Positions 17,038 through 25,456 of a DNA stretch of 47,378 bases are shown here, piece after piece. Position numbers and translations under genes: made by a program. Positions within the stretch are counted from its first letter, which is position 1; each line of letters starts with the position of its first letter. The DNA is from Acidobacteriota bacterium (GTDB lineage Bacteria > Acidobacteriota > Polarisedimenticolia > J045): positions 1-47,378 of the forward strand of contig RFHH01000193.1 of NCBI GenBank assembly GCA_003696075.1. Reading direction: 5' to 3'. The notes beneath the pieces are model-generated. The model was not told the origin of the DNA, ran no database searches, and was given only the letters and a program-made list of their open reading frames with translations.

Positions 17038-17881
17038 GAACCGCGGATTGCCGCCCACGCATCGCATGCGGGCGGACACGCACTTCGTCGACCAGATCAC
17101 CTCGGCGCGCCCGGCTGCCATCGGGCGGATGATCGACATCGAACTCCTGGTCCCGAACCCCAACCAGCCGCGCCGCGAGCTGTCCGACATCGACGAGCTG
17201 GCGGAGTCGATCCGGGAGAAGGGGATTCTCGAGCCGATCCTCGTGCGACCGCTCCCCGACGGCCAGTACGAGATCATCGCAGGGGAGCGGCGCTACCGCG
17301 CCGCGCGCAAGATCGGTCTGTCGATGGTGCCCTGCATCGAGCTGGATGTCGACGACCGGGGCACGCTCGAGATCAGCCTCATCGAGAACCTCCAGAGGCG
17401 GAACCTCTCGGTCTTCGAAGAGGCGGAAGCGATCGCCCGCCTGTGCGAGGACTTCGGTTACACGCACGAGCAGGTCGCGCGCAAGCTCGGGCGCTCCCGC
17501 ACGAGCATCACCGAGATCCTCAGCCTCAACCGGATGCCTCCGGAGGTCCAGGAGGCATGTCGGCGCGCCGACATCACCACGAAGAGCACGCTGATGGAGA
17601 TCGCCCGGCAGCCGACGACTCGCGACATGCTGGCGCTGGTCCAGCAGGTGGCGGAGGAGCGGCTGACGCGGGACGAGGTTCGGGACCGCAAGCGGGGTCG
17701 CGACAGCGCAAGACGCAGATCGGAAGGCCGGCGCCCCTACGTTTTCCGGTACCGGCCGCCCGACCGCGACTTCACGCTCAGCCTCAAGTTCGAGCGCGAG
17801 GTCGTGCCTCCGGAGGAGCTGCTCGAGGTCCTCGAGCAGATCGTCGCGGATCTCAAGGAACAGATCGCCGAGGAGAGCTGA
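17030..17881 (+). CDS. parB: Chromosome-partitioning protein ParB (Spo0J)
   Basis: ParB binds parS and, using CTP, slides and spreads on DNA. The 283-residue product contains PNPNQPRR, the CTP-binding motif GERRYRAA, the ENLQRRNLS box and the parS-reading helix-turn-helix HEQVARKLGRSRTSITEIL. A C-terminal dimerisation segment follows a basic stretch. The start is GTG, overlapping parA. I find no gidA/gidB or dnaA neighbours, which usually accompany parAB near the origin, and no clear parS in the window. Confidence 0.94.
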   Translation: MSKNRGLPPTHRMRADTHFVDQITSARPAAIGRMIDIELLVPNPNQPRRELSDIDELAESIREKGILEPILVRPLPDGQYEIIAGERRYRAARKIGLSMVPCIELDVDDRGTLEISLIENLQRRNLSVFEEAEAIARLCEDFGYTHEQVARKLGRSRTSITEILSLNRMPPEVQEACRRADITTKSTLMEIARQPTTRDMLALVQQVAEERLTRDEVRDRKRGRDSARRRSEGRRPYVFRYRPPDRDFTLSLKFEREVVPPEELLEVLEQIVADLKEQIAEES

Positions 17882-17889
17882 GCGCCGGC

Positions 17890-17909
17890 TCGCCGCTGGC
17901 GCGCGGCGA
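17890..17909. terminator. Hairpin after parB
   Basis: TCGCCGC and GCGGCGA (7-bp stem, 6-base loop) lie 8 bases after the parB stop. No T-run follows, so it may be a weak or Rho-assisted terminator. Confidence 0.35.
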
Positions 17910-18059
17910 AGGGCGCTCCGGTGAGCACGTCTCGCCAGCGACGCCGCGGCGTGTTGGCGAGGTCCCGGGAGCCGCGCGGAGAGTGCGTCGATCGCGGGCG
18001 GCGAGCTGGCGGGCCCGCGCGCCCGGAGCGAGCGGCCGGGGTCGACCCAGGCCGTGCAC

Positions 18060-18081
18060 GCTCCCTCCGCCGGAGGGGAGC
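18060..18081. repeat. Strong GC inverted repeat
   Basis: GCTCCCTCC (18060-18068) and GGAGGGGAGC (18072-18081) can pair over 9 bp with one bulged G and a 3-base loop. No T-run follows. Could be a terminator relic or RNA structure. Confidence 0.4.
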
Positions 18082-18172
18082 GGAAGGGCGAGGGCGGGAC
18101 CGCCGTGGGGATAGGGCTGCGGGGGCTCCGGCGGGAGCGAAATCCCGGAAGCGGCTTGGCCTTCGGCGCTAG

Positions 18173-18192
18173 TTGACATAATGCGCATTATC
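18173..18192 (+). promoter_or_regulatory. TTGACA plus AT-rich palindrome, operator-like
   Basis: TTGACA (18173-18178) runs into a perfect 14-base palindrome ATAATGCGCATTAT (18178-18191). It is the only such AT-rich palindrome I saw in the window. The layout resembles autoregulated type II toxin-antitoxin (HigB/HigA-like) promoters. The ATG inside the palindrome opens a 21-codon frame starting MRIIGLKPIRE, reminiscent of HigB toxins but quickly stopped, so this may be a toxin-antitoxin relic. Confidence 0.4.
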
Positions 18193-18278
18193 GGACTCAA
18201 GCCGATCCGCGAACCGTGCTGGATCTTCGAGCCCCTCCTGCGCTAGTCTCCGGACAGCGTCGAGCCAGAGGCACCGCG

Positions 18279-19472
18279 GTGACTGCCGGGAAGGACAAGC
18301 TGGAGTTCGTCCGCGAGCTGCTCGCCCGGGAAACGGGCCGGGAGCTGGAGAAGATCACGGCGCGGACCTCGCTCCGCCGGCTCGTCAAGGACACGGCGGA
18401 GCGGGCCCGAATCGTCTGGATGGCAGCCCAGGAGGCGGGGGTTCCCCTCCCGATCGGAACGATGCGCTGGGTCAGGACGGCCGGCGATCTCGCGAGGGTG
18501 CTCGAGCGGGGCGAGCGCGAGCCCCGGTTCCCCGAGGGGAAGGAGCCCACTCTCGTCGACCTTTTCACGCCGGAAGAGCTGGCGATCCTCTCGGTCGCCT
18601 TCGGTGGGGAGATCCCCAGGGACGTACCGGACCTGCGCCTGTTCCTGTTCGCCCCGGAGGCCCGGTGGTGGGTCGAGAGCGAACTGGCGTGGCAGCGCCC
18701 CCGCTTCGTCAAGCCGCCGCGTCCCGATTGGTGGGAGGAGGACGCGGAAGGAGAGCCGGGCGGCGATTCGGAGCCGGATCCGGACGACGAACAGGAGCTC
18801 TGGGACCAATGGCCCAATCCTTTCGAGTCCTGGGGGCTGGCGAGCCGATTCCGGGAATGGCCATGGATCGAGAACGCCTGGTCCTACCTGGAGGAAGACT
18901 GGAACGACGACGAGACGCCTCTCCGGAAGGCGGTCGCCGAGATCCTCCTGAGGGACATCCACGAAAGGCTTCCCGCTTTCGCCATCGTCGACCGGAAGAC
19001 CGGCCGCGTCTTCATCTCGAGGGAGGGCTCGCCGGCCTCGACGGGCCATCCCGTCGCCCTCCTCCCCCGGGAGATCATCTGGATCAACTGGGCCGAAAGC
19101 GGACCGGGGTATTCGTGGCCGGAGTCGTACCACCTGGTTCGCCTGCCGGTCTGGGATCTGTTCGTGGTGACGCGCTCGACCGACTCCGCGAGCGCCGTCC
19201 TGGAGTTCTGGCACGTGTCGGAAACGGAGACCCTCTCGGCCGCCGCCGAGAGGGCGCTCGACATCGCGGTCCGCTCGATCGCCGAGGCCTATACCCGGCA
19301 CAGCGAGCGTCTCGGCGAGCCGTACCCCCGGCCGGTGGAGGTGCGAGGCGGAGATCTCGTTCCCACCGAAGTGGCCCGGGATCGTCTTCGTCGGGCCCTC
19401 GACGAGGTCGTGGCCGAGCTGTTCCCTCCTGACGAGGAGGACGAGGAGGAAGAAGAGGGAGAAGAAAGGTAG
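18279..19472 (+). CDS. Orphan protein with degenerate acyl-carrier-like N-terminus and Trp-rich acidic middle
   Basis: I do not recognise the full-length family. From the GTG at 18279 the product is 397 residues. Residues 8-77 have the helix pattern of an acyl carrier protein (VRELLARETG, ITARTSL, GVPLP, VRTAGDLARVL), but the phosphopantetheine Ser of the DSL motif is Thr39 in KDTAER, so it is unlikely to carry a prosthetic group. The middle (about 160-225) is rich in Trp, Asp and Pro. The last part (about 230-370) looks like a folded alpha/beta domain containing FAIVDRKTGRVFISREG. The tail is nearly all Glu and Asp. GTG was chosen because homology-like sequence starts right after it. It stands alone between parB and lptFG. 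Confidence 0.75.
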   Translation: MTAGKDKLEFVRELLARETGRELEKITARTSLRRLVKDTAERARIVWMAAQEAGVPLPIGTMRWVRTAGDLARVLERGEREPRFPEGKEPTLVDLFTPEELAILSVAFGGEIPRDVPDLRLFLFAPEARWWVESELAWQRPRFVKPPRPDWWEEDAEGEPGGDSEPDPDDEQELWDQWPNPFESWGLASRFREWPWIENAWSYLEEDWNDDETPLRKAVAEILLRDIHERLPAFAIVDRKTGRVFISREGSPASTGHPVALLPREIIWINWAESGPGYSWPESYHLVRLPVWDLFVVTRSTDSASAVLEFWHVSETETLSAAAERALDIAVRSIAEAYTRHSERLGEPYPRPVEVRGGDLVPTEVARDRLRRALDEVVAELFPPDEEDEEEEEGEER

Positions 19473-19528
19473 CCGGAGAGGAAGGCCACGGCGCCGACCC
19501 GGGGCGGAGCGGTTTCCGCGCCCGGGGG

Positions 19529-19557
19529 TTGGCTCGCCGCGGGGGGGCCGCTATCGT
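19529..19557 (+). promoter_or_regulatory. Promoter for lptFG
   Basis: TTGGCT (19529-19534), 17-base spacer, TATCGT (19552-19557), 47 bases before the ATG. Moderate match. Confidence 0.45.
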
Positions 19558-19604
19558 GAGTCCCCGCCCGCCCGGACACGGCGGGCAAGGAGCGCCAGCG
19601 AGCC

Positions 19605-21974
19605 ATGCCGCGCGCGCGGGTCGATCGGTACGTGCTGAAGGAGTTCGGCGCTCCCTTCGCCTTCGGGCTCGCGGGCTTCACCTTCGTTCTCCTGATCAAC
19701 TACCTCTTCCTCCTGGCCCGGCAGACGATCGAAAAGCGGGTCCCGGTTCGGCTCGTTCTCGGTTTCGTCCTCGCCAAGCTCCCCTACCTGCTGATCCTGA
19801 CCCTCCCGATGGCGGTCCTGCTGGCCACGCTCGTCGGGATCGGCCGGATGGCCTCCCAGCACGAGGTGGTCGCCCTCCAGGCGGCCGGAATCGCGCCGGC
19901 CCGCCTGGCCCGCCCGCTGTTGGGAGCGGCGGTGGTGGCGACCGCGGCGAGCCTCCTCACCGCCCACTTCCTGGTGCCGCTCGGGAACGTGCACGCGCGC
20001 AGCCTCGCCGCCGAGGTCGTCCGGTCCCGAGACCTCTCCCGGGAGATCGATCCGGGTGTCTTCTACAACCGGCTGCCCGGGACGGTGCTCTACGCCCGCT
20101 CCGCCGCGGATGCCCCGGGCCAGGGTCGCGTCCTGGAGGGGATCCTCCTGCACCAGGAGGCGCCCGACCGCTCGGTCGCCTCGCTGGTCGTCGCCGCTCG
20201 GGGCCGAGCCGTCTTCGACCGCGAGACCGGACGTGTCAGCCTCCTGCTCGACGACGGCGAGCGGCACCTCTGGCAGCCCGGCCGCGGCGGCTACAGCGTC
20301 ATCCGGTTCAGCCGGTTCACGATGACTTTCCCCCCCGATGCGGCGTTTCAGGCCCTGGTCGGCTCGCGGCGCCGGGACCACCGCGATGCGGTCGGCGCCG
20401 CCCTCCCCGCGCTGATCCGGAAGTATGCGAAGGAAGCCGCGGAGGCCCGGTCGGCCGGGCGCCGTCTGGCCGCGCGCGTCCGCCTGCGGAAGGCCCGCCT
20501 CGAGTGGCACCGCCGGTGGGCGCTCCCGGTGGCGGTTCTCGCCTTGGCCCTGGCCGCCTTTCCACTCGCGGTGCGCTCCCGGCGGGGTGGCCGGTTCGTC
20601 GGCCTCAGCCAGGCGCTGTCGATCATTTTCCTCTTCTGGCTCGTGCTCAACGTCGGGCTCGGCCTTTCCGAACAGGGCACCTGGCCTCCCTGGTTGGGGC
20701 CCTGGCTCCCCGACGGCCTCGTCGGCCTGTGGGCCGTCGTGCTCTGGTTGCGATTGGGGCACCGGCGCCGCCTCCCGTTCGCCACGCGTCTCGCGGGGCT
20801 GCTGCCGCGGTTCGGGCGACGGCGGCCGGCGGGCGGCGGCTTTCGACCCGAGCGGTGGGCGGGCTTCACCCGGCTCGACGCCTACCTCACCGCCGGGCAT
20901 CTGCGCTATCTCGCCGCCGGGCTGGCGGTGCTCCTCTTGCTGACCTCCGTCCTCGAGTTCAAGGAGGGCTTCGAGGCGATCTCCCCCGACCGGCGGGATC
21001 TCCCCTGGGGAGACCTCCTCGCCTACGTGGGGCTGGCCCTTCCGGGCCGGTTGAGGTTCCTCCTGCCGATCGCCGCGCTGTTCGCGGCCATGGTCAGCCT
21101 CGCCGTCATCGCCCAGGCGGGCGAGATCGTGGCCCTCAAGGCCTCCGGCATCGGGCCACCGCGGATCGCGGCGCCCCTGCTTCTGGCGACTCTGGCGGTG
21201 AGCGCCGTCTACGCCCTCACCCAGGAAACCCTCGTTCCGGCGGCGGCCCGCGAGTCCCAGCGGGCTCTCGAACGGCTCCGGGGCCGCCCCTCGACCGACG
21301 ACATCCAGACCGGACGGCGGTGGCTGGTCGGAGAGGACGGAGCGCTCTGGTCGATGCTCGGCTGGGACGGACGCCGGAAGACCATCCTCGCCCCCTCCGT
21401 GACCCTCGTCGATCCGGCGACGGCGAGGATCGTCGAGCGGATCGAGGCGCGGCAGGCGCGTTTCGTGGACGGAACGTGGCGGTTCACCCGCGGCTGGCGC
21501 CGCGTCTTCCGACCCGACGCCGCACCCCCCCGATACGAGACCTTCGACACCTACGCCTCGCCCCTGTCCGAACCCCCGGAGACCTTCGGCGAGACGCGGC
21601 GGCGCCTCCTCCTCGGCCGTCGCCTGGCCGACCAGATGAGCTTCGCCGAACTCCGCGCCCACCTCCAGAGGGTCGCCAGGAGCGGCTATGACGCCACGCC
21701 GCTCCGGGTCGGGCTCTACGAGAAGCTCGCCCAGCCGCTCCTCCCGGTGCTCCTCGTCCTCCTCGGCGCCCCCCTGATGCTCTCCGGGGGCACGCGGCAC
21801 CGCTCCCGCTACGGGTTCGGGCTGGCGCTGCTGATCACCTTCGCCTTCTGGTCGCTGTGGGCGGTCACGACGTCGTTCGGCCGCGAGGGGGCGCTCGCAC
21901 CGGAGCTCGCCGTCTGGCTCCCCCCCGCCCTGCTCGCCGCCGGCGGGACCGCGCTGCTCGCCCGGGCCCGCTGA
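19605..21974 (+). CDS. lptFG: Fused LptF-LptG lipopolysaccharide export permease
   Basis: LptF and LptG form the membrane part of the ABC transporter that pulls lipopolysaccharide out of the inner membrane. They are normally two proteins of about 360 residues. Here one 789-residue chain carries both. Residues 1-385 form one complete unit (membrane helices, periplasmic beta domain, membrane helices), an Arg-rich linker spans 386-420, and 421-789 form the second. The halves share parallel motifs, EVVALQAAGI near 87-96 and EIVALKASGI near 507-516, each following a Pro-containing helix. No frameshift or stop separates them. LptE is encoded at 31592. Similar fused permeases are, to my knowledge, known in Acidobacteriota. 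Confidence 0.9.
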   Translation: MPRARVDRYVLKEFGAPFAFGLAGFTFVLLINYLFLLARQTIEKRVPVRLVLGFVLAKLPYLLILTLPMAVLLATLVGIGRMASQHEVVALQAAGIAPARLARPLLGAAVVATAASLLTAHFLVPLGNVHARSLAAEVVRSRDLSREIDPGVFYNRLPGTVLYARSAADAPGQGRVLEGILLHQEAPDRSVASLVVAARGRAVFDRETGRVSLLLDDGERHLWQPGRGGYSVIRFSRFTMTFPPDAAFQALVGSRRRDHRDAVGAALPALIRKYAKEAAEARSAGRRLAARVRLRKARLEWHRRWALPVAVLALALAAFPLAVRSRRGGRFVGLSQALSIIFLFWLVLNVGLGLSEQGTWPPWLGPWLPDGLVGLWAVVLWLRLGHRRRLPFATRLAGLLPRFGRRRPAGGGFRPERWAGFTRLDAYLTAGHLRYLAAGLAVLLLLTSVLEFKEGFEAISPDRRDLPWGDLLAYVGLALPGRLRFLLPIAALFAAMVSLAVIAQAGEIVALKASGIGPPRIAAPLLLATLAVSAVYALTQETLVPAAARESQRALERLRGRPSTDDIQTGRRWLVGEDGALWSMLGWDGRRKTILAPSVTLVDPATARIVERIEARQARFVDGTWRFTRGWRRVFRPDAAPPRYETFDTYASPLSEPPETFGETRRRLLLGRRLADQMSFAELRAHLQRVARSGYDATPLRVGLYEKLAQPLLPVLLVLLGAPLMLSGGTRHRSRYGFGLALLITFAFWSLWAVTTSFGREGALAPELAVWLPPALLAAGGTALLARAR

Positions 21975-21993
21975 GGCGGCGGCTCCGCTCGGC

Positions 21994-23250
21994 CTACGTT
22001 CCTTCCTGCCAGGAGGCCAGGTAGGCCCGCTGCTCCGCGGTGAGCCGATCGATCCTCACCCCCATCGCGCGGAGCTTGAGGGCAGCCACCTTCCGATCGA
22101 TCGCCTCGGGCACCTTGTACACACCCGGTTCGAGCCGACCAGCCTGCTTGACCAGATGCTCGACGGCCATCGCTTGATTCGCGAACGACATGTCCATCAC
22201 GGATGCCGGATGCCCCTCCGCCGCCGAGAGGTTCACCAGGCGCCCCTCGGCGAGGAGCGCGATCTCCCGGCCGTCGCGCAGCGTGTAGACGTCGACCACG
22301 CCGCGCACGCGGCGCTTGCTCTTCGACAGCTTCTCGAGCGCCGGAATGTCGATCTCGACGTTGAAGTGGCCCGAGTTCGCCACCACCGCCCCGTGCTTCA
22401 TCCGGCGGAAGTGCTCCTCCCGGATCACGTGCTTGTTGCCGGTGGCCGTCAGGAAGAGGTCGCCCTCCCGGGCCGCGGCGCTCATCGGGAGCACGCGGAA
22501 CCCGTCCATCTTCGCCTGAAGGGCCCTCAACGGATCCACCTCGCACACGATCACCTGAGCGCCGAGCCCCATGGCCCGGCTGGCGATGCCCCGACCGCAC
22601 CAACCGTATCCGGCCACCACGACGGTCATGCCGGAGACCAGCAGGTTGGTCGCCCGGAGCACGCCGTCGAGGGTGCTCTGACCCGTCCCGTACCGGTTGT
22701 CGAACAGATGCTTCGTCAACGCGTCGTTGACCGCGATGACCGGGTAGGCCAGGGATCCGTCCCCGGCCATGGCCCGGAGCCGGATCACGCCCGTCGTCGT
22801 CTCCTCGGTTCCCCCGATGACGTCGTCGAGGAGCTCTCTCCGCTCGCTGTGAACGGTCGACACGAGATCGCACCCGTCGTCCATCGTCACGTTGGGACCG
22901 ATCTCCAGCGCCCGGTGGATGTGCTCGTAGTAGAGCTTGTGGCTCGCGCCGTTCACCGCGAACACGGGGATCTTGTAGTCCTTCACCAGCGAAGCCGCCG
23001 TGTCGTCCTGGGTGGAGAGCGGGTTGCTGGCGCACAGGGCCACCCGGGCGCCCCCCGCCTTCAGCGTCCTGACGAGATTGGCCGTCTCCGTGGTGACGTG
23101 GAGGCAGGCGGCGATCTTGACTCCGCGGAGCGGCTTGCGGCGGGCGAAGTCCTCGCGGATCGAGCGCAGCACCGGCATCGTCCGGTCCGCCCACTCGATC
23201 CTCTCCTTGCCGCTGCGCGCCAGACCGAGATCCTTGACGTCGTACGTCAT
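21994..23250 (-). CDS. ahcY: Adenosylhomocysteinase
   Basis: Splits S-adenosylhomocysteine into adenosine and homocysteine, relieving product inhibition of methyltransferases. The 418-residue product contains the substrate-site motif [18 protein letters not shown]-like DNRYGTGQS, and the NAD-binding signature [10 protein letters not shown]. At 418 residues it is the shorter archaeal or Thermotoga-like form, without the roughly 40-residue insertion of many proteobacterial and eukaryotic enzymes. MetK lies just upstream on the same strand, 69 bases away. The gene converges on lptFG with 19 bases between stops. Confidence 0.97.
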   Translation of the reverse strand: MTYDVKDLGLARSGKERIEWADRTMPVLRSIREDFARRKPLRGVKIAACLHVTTETANLVRTLKAGGARVALCASNPLSTQDDTAASLVKDYKIPVFAVNGASHKLYYEHIHRALEIGPNVTMDDGCDLVSTVHSERRELLDDVIGGTEETTTGVIRLRAMAGDGSLAYPVIAVNDALTKHLFDNRYGTGQSTLDGVLRATNLLVSGMTVVVAGYGWCGRGIASRAMGLGAQVIVCEVDPLRALQAKMDGFRVLPMSAAAREGDLFLTATGNKHVIREEHFRRMKHGAVVANSGHFNVEIDIPALEKLSKSKRRVRGVVDVYTLRDGREIALLAEGRLVNLSAAEGHPASVMDMSFANQAMAVEHLVKQAGRLEPGVYKVPEAIDRKVAALKLRAMGVRIDRLTAEQRAYLASWQEGT

Positions 23251-23280
23251 CAGGGCACTCCTCCCGTTACCCGCCGGAGC

Positions 23281-23317
23281 CGGTCCGCACGCCGCGGCCG
23301 GCGCCCGCCGCGGACCG
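23281..23317 (-). repeat. Inverted repeat between metK and ahcY
   Basis: CGGTCCGC (23281-23288) and GCGGACCG (23310-23317) form an 8-bp stem with a 21-base GC-rich loop, directly after the metK stop. It could attenuate or stabilise the metK-ahcY message. It does not match the S-adenosylhomocysteine riboswitch pattern I know. Confidence 0.45.
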
Positions 23318-23319
23318 CC

Positions 23320-24462
23320 TCAACCGTTCACGACCTTGGTCAGGCGGTCGACCATGTCGACCGCCTCCCACGTGAAATCGGCGTCCTCCCGGCCGAAGTG
23401 GCCGTACGCGGCCGTTTTGCGGTAGATCGGCCGCCGCAGCTGGAGATGCTCGATGATCCCGCGGGGCGTCAGCGGGAACACCTCGCGGACCGCCCGCTCG
23501 AGCTGCGACTCCGGGACCTTCCCGGTACCGAAAGTCATCACTCGCACCGAGACCGGCTCCGCGACGCCGATCGCGTAGGCGAGCTGCACCTCGCATCGGT
23601 CGGCGAGGCCGCCGGCGACGATGTTCTTCGCCACCTTCCGGGCCATGTAGGAAGCCGAGCGGTCCACCTTGGTCGGGTCCTTGCCGGAAAAGGCGCCGCC
23701 CCCGTGATGGCCGACCCCGCCGTAGGTATCGACGATGATCTTCCGGCCGGTGAGGCCGGTGTCGCCGTGCGGGCCTCCGACGACGAACCGGCCCGTCGGG
23801 TTGACGTGGTACCGGGTGTCCTCGTCGAGCATCTCCGGCGGGATCACCGCACGGATCACCTGTTCGATGACGTCGCGCCGGATCCGCTCGTGGGTGACGT
23901 CGTCGTCGTGCTGGGTGCTCACCACCACCGCCGGCACCCGCACCGGCCGGTCCCCCTCGTACTCGACCGTGACCTGGCTCTTCCCGTCGGGCCGGAGATA
24001 CGGCAGTTCGCCCGAACGCCGCAGCAACGCGAGCCGCTGGCAGATGCGGTGCGCCAGCATGATCGGCAGCGGCATCAGCTCCGGCGTTTCACGGCAGGCG
24101 TAGCCGAACATGAGCCCCTGATCGCCGGCTCCGTCCTTGTCCACGCCGATCTTGATGTCCGGAGACTGCTCGTCGATCGTGGCCATCACGCAGCAGGTCT
24201 TCGCGTCGAAGCCGAAGGCGGGATCGGTGTAGCCGACCGCCTCGATCGTCCCGCGCACGACCTCCTGGAAATCGATGAACGCCGCCGTGGTGATCTCCCC
24301 GGCGACGAGCGCGAGGCCGGTGGTGACCAGCGTCTCGCAGGCCACCCTCCCCACCGGGTCCTTCTTGAGAACCGCGTCGAGCACGGCGTCCGAGATCTGG
24401 TCGGCGAGCTTGTCGGGATGCCCCTCCGTGACCGACTCGGAGGTGAAGACGTACCGCTCCAT
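23320..24462 (-). CDS. metK: S-adenosylmethionine synthase
   Basis: Makes S-adenosylmethionine from methionine and ATP. The 380-residue product has the N-terminal [11 protein letters not shown], the loop [12 protein letters not shown] and the P-loop-like [16 protein letters not shown]. Length matches the family. I chose the ATG at 24462 because GGGAGG sits 7-12 bases ahead and the conserved start [11 protein letters not shown] follows; a longer upstream frame is unconserved. Forms a methionine-cycle pair with ahcY, and mtnP lies in the same window. Confidence 0.97.
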   Translation of the reverse strand: MERYVFTSESVTEGHPDKLADQISDAVLDAVLKKDPVGRVACETLVTTGLALVAGEITTAAFIDFQEVVRGTIEAVGYTDPAFGFDAKTCCVMATIDEQSPDIKIGVDKDGAGDQGLMFGYACRETPELMPLPIMLAHRICQRLALLRRSGELPYLRPDGKSQVTVEYEGDRPVRVPAVVVSTQHDDDVTHERIRRDVIEQVIRAVIPPEMLDEDTRYHVNPTGRFVVGGPHGDTGLTGRKIIVDTYGGVGHHGGGAFSGKDPTKVDRSASYMARKVAKNIVAGGLADRCEVQLAYAIGVAEPVSVRVMTFGTGKVPESQLERAVREVFPLTPRGIIEHLQLRRPIYRKTAAYGHFGREDADFTWEAVDMVDRLTKVVNG

Positions 24463-24512
24463 GCACAAGCCTCCCGGGCGAGGGCCGCACGGCCTCGTCA
24501 GAAAAGAAGGCG

Positions 24513-24541
24513 AGCCTAGCGCAGCGGTCCCCCTGCGGCAA
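24513..24541 (-). promoter_or_regulatory. Promoter for metK-ahcY
   Basis: On the minus strand TTGCCG (24541-24536), 17-base spacer, TAGGCT (24518-24513), giving a leader of about 45 bases. Too short for a SAM-I riboswitch. On the plus strand a TAGAAT at 24570-24575 may be the -10 of the divergent thioredoxin gene, without a clear -35. Confidence 0.5.
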
Positions 24542-24626
24542 CCGCGGGGCGGCTCCCGGCGGCTCGCGGTAGAATCCCGCCGCCGCGCCCGCTCGCCGCG
24601 GCGTTCGACAACCGGGAGACGAGACG

Positions 24627-25430
24627 ATGAAGGTTCGCCTGTCCGCCGCCGCACTCGCCGCCGTTCTCCTCCTGGCCGCCCCGGCCGTGCCGTTCGCGAA
24701 GGAGCGCCGGAAGGAGCGATCCCGGGAGCCGGCCCCGGCTGCGCAGGATGCCGGATCCTCCACCGACGCCCGTCTCGAGGCGCTCGAGAAGAAGGTCGCC
24801 GACCTCGAGCGCCGGCTGCGGGCGCTGGAGGCCCGCCAGCGGGCCGCAGCTCCCGATCCGGCCCGCGAGCAGGAGGCGCGCCGGCTGTACCAGGAAGCCG
24901 ATCAGGCGCTCCAGGCCGGCGACGTCGAGACCGCCCGCGCCCGGATCCAGCGGCTCAACCGCGAGTACGGGGGCACGGCCGCCCAGCGGCAAGCGGCCCG
25001 CCTGAACCAGATGCTGTCGGTCCTCGGTCGCCCCGCCCCGAAGGAGCTCGGGATCGAGAAGTGGTTCCAGGGGCGCGAGCTCGTCCAGTGGCCCTCGAAG
25101 GGAACGACGCTGCTGATCTTCTGGGAGCAGTGGTGCCCGCACTGCCGTCGCGAGGTGCCGAAGATCGAGCAGACCTGGGAGCGTTACAAGGACCGCGGCC
25201 TGCAAGTGATCGGCCTGACCAAGATCACCCGGAGCGCCACCGAGGAGAAGGTCCAGCAGTTCATCGCCGACAACCACCTGACGTATCCGATCGCCAAGGA
25301 AAACGGCGAGATGAGCCGGGCCTTCAACGTGAGCAGCATCCCCGCCGCGGCCGTGGTCAAGGACGGCAAGATCGTCTGGAGGGGCCACCCGGCGCGGCTG
25401 ACCCCCGAGCTGCTCGAGAAGTGGCTCTGA
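24627..25430 (+). CDS. Exported TlpA-like thioredoxin with N-terminal coiled coil
   Basis: The 267-residue product starts with a signal peptide (residues 1-24). A predicted coiled coil (about 46-76, [14 protein letters not shown]) and an Ala/Arg/Glu-rich helical pair follow. The C-terminal thioredoxin fold (about 128-267) has the active site WCPHC, the cis-Pro segment SSIPAAAV and [13 protein letters not shown] resembles DsbA or TlpA redox sites, so it may reduce or oxidise periplasmic disulfides. The coiled-coil front half is not standard for TlpA and may mediate oligomers. It converges on dnaE with 12 bases between stops. Confidence 0.88.
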   Translation: MKVRLSAAALAAVLLLAAPAVPFAKERRKERSREPAPAAQDAGSSTDARLEALEKKVADLERRLRALEARQRAAAPDPAREQEARRLYQEADQALQAGDVETARARIQRLNREYGGTAAQRQAARLNQMLSVLGRPAPKELGIEKWFQGRELVQWPSKGTTLLIFWEQWCPHCRREVPKIEQTWERYKDRGLQVIGLTKITRSATEEKVQQFIADNHLTYPIAKENGEMSRAFNVSSIPAAAVVKDGKIVWRGHPARLTPELLEKWL

Positions 25431-25432
25431 CG

Positions 25433-25456
25433 GCCGGCGGGCTCAGCCCGGCCGGC
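25433..25456. terminator. Hairpin between convergent thioredoxin gene and dnaE
   Basis: GCCGGCGGGC (25433-25442) pairs with GCCCGGCCGGC (25446-25456) with one bulge; the 3-base loop TCA is the dnaE stop codon read on the minus strand. No T-run on either side. It could act as a two-way terminator or 3'-end stabiliser. Confidence 0.45.

Larger units (their letters stand above)
17882..18278. other. 397-base gap without a supported gene
   Basis: This is the longest stretch without a convincing gene. Short frames exist on both strands but are Arg-rich and low complexity, as expected by chance at this GC content. It holds a hairpin after parB (17890-17909), a stronger hairpin (18060-18081), an AT-rich palindrome with a TTGACA hexamer (18173-18192), and a 21-codon frame starting in that palindrome (18181-18246). 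A weak TAGTCT (18244-18249) could be the -10 for the next gene. Confidence 0.6.

Noticed and set aside
17853-18200. Short frames on both strands in the gap after parB
   Set aside because: Arg/Gly-rich without homology or ribosome binding site.
23365-23380. parS-like CACGTGAAA in metK
   Set aside because: It matches about 10 of 16 consensus bases and encodes the conserved DFTWE of metK, so it is likely codon-driven.
22156-24519. 787-codon open frame on the plus strand opposite ahcY and metK
   Set aside because: It mirrors two well-conserved enzymes in antisense and has no domain resemblance.
24463-24626. SAM riboswitch ahead of metK
   Set aside because: The leader from the predicted promoter is about 45 bases, too short, with no matching helices.
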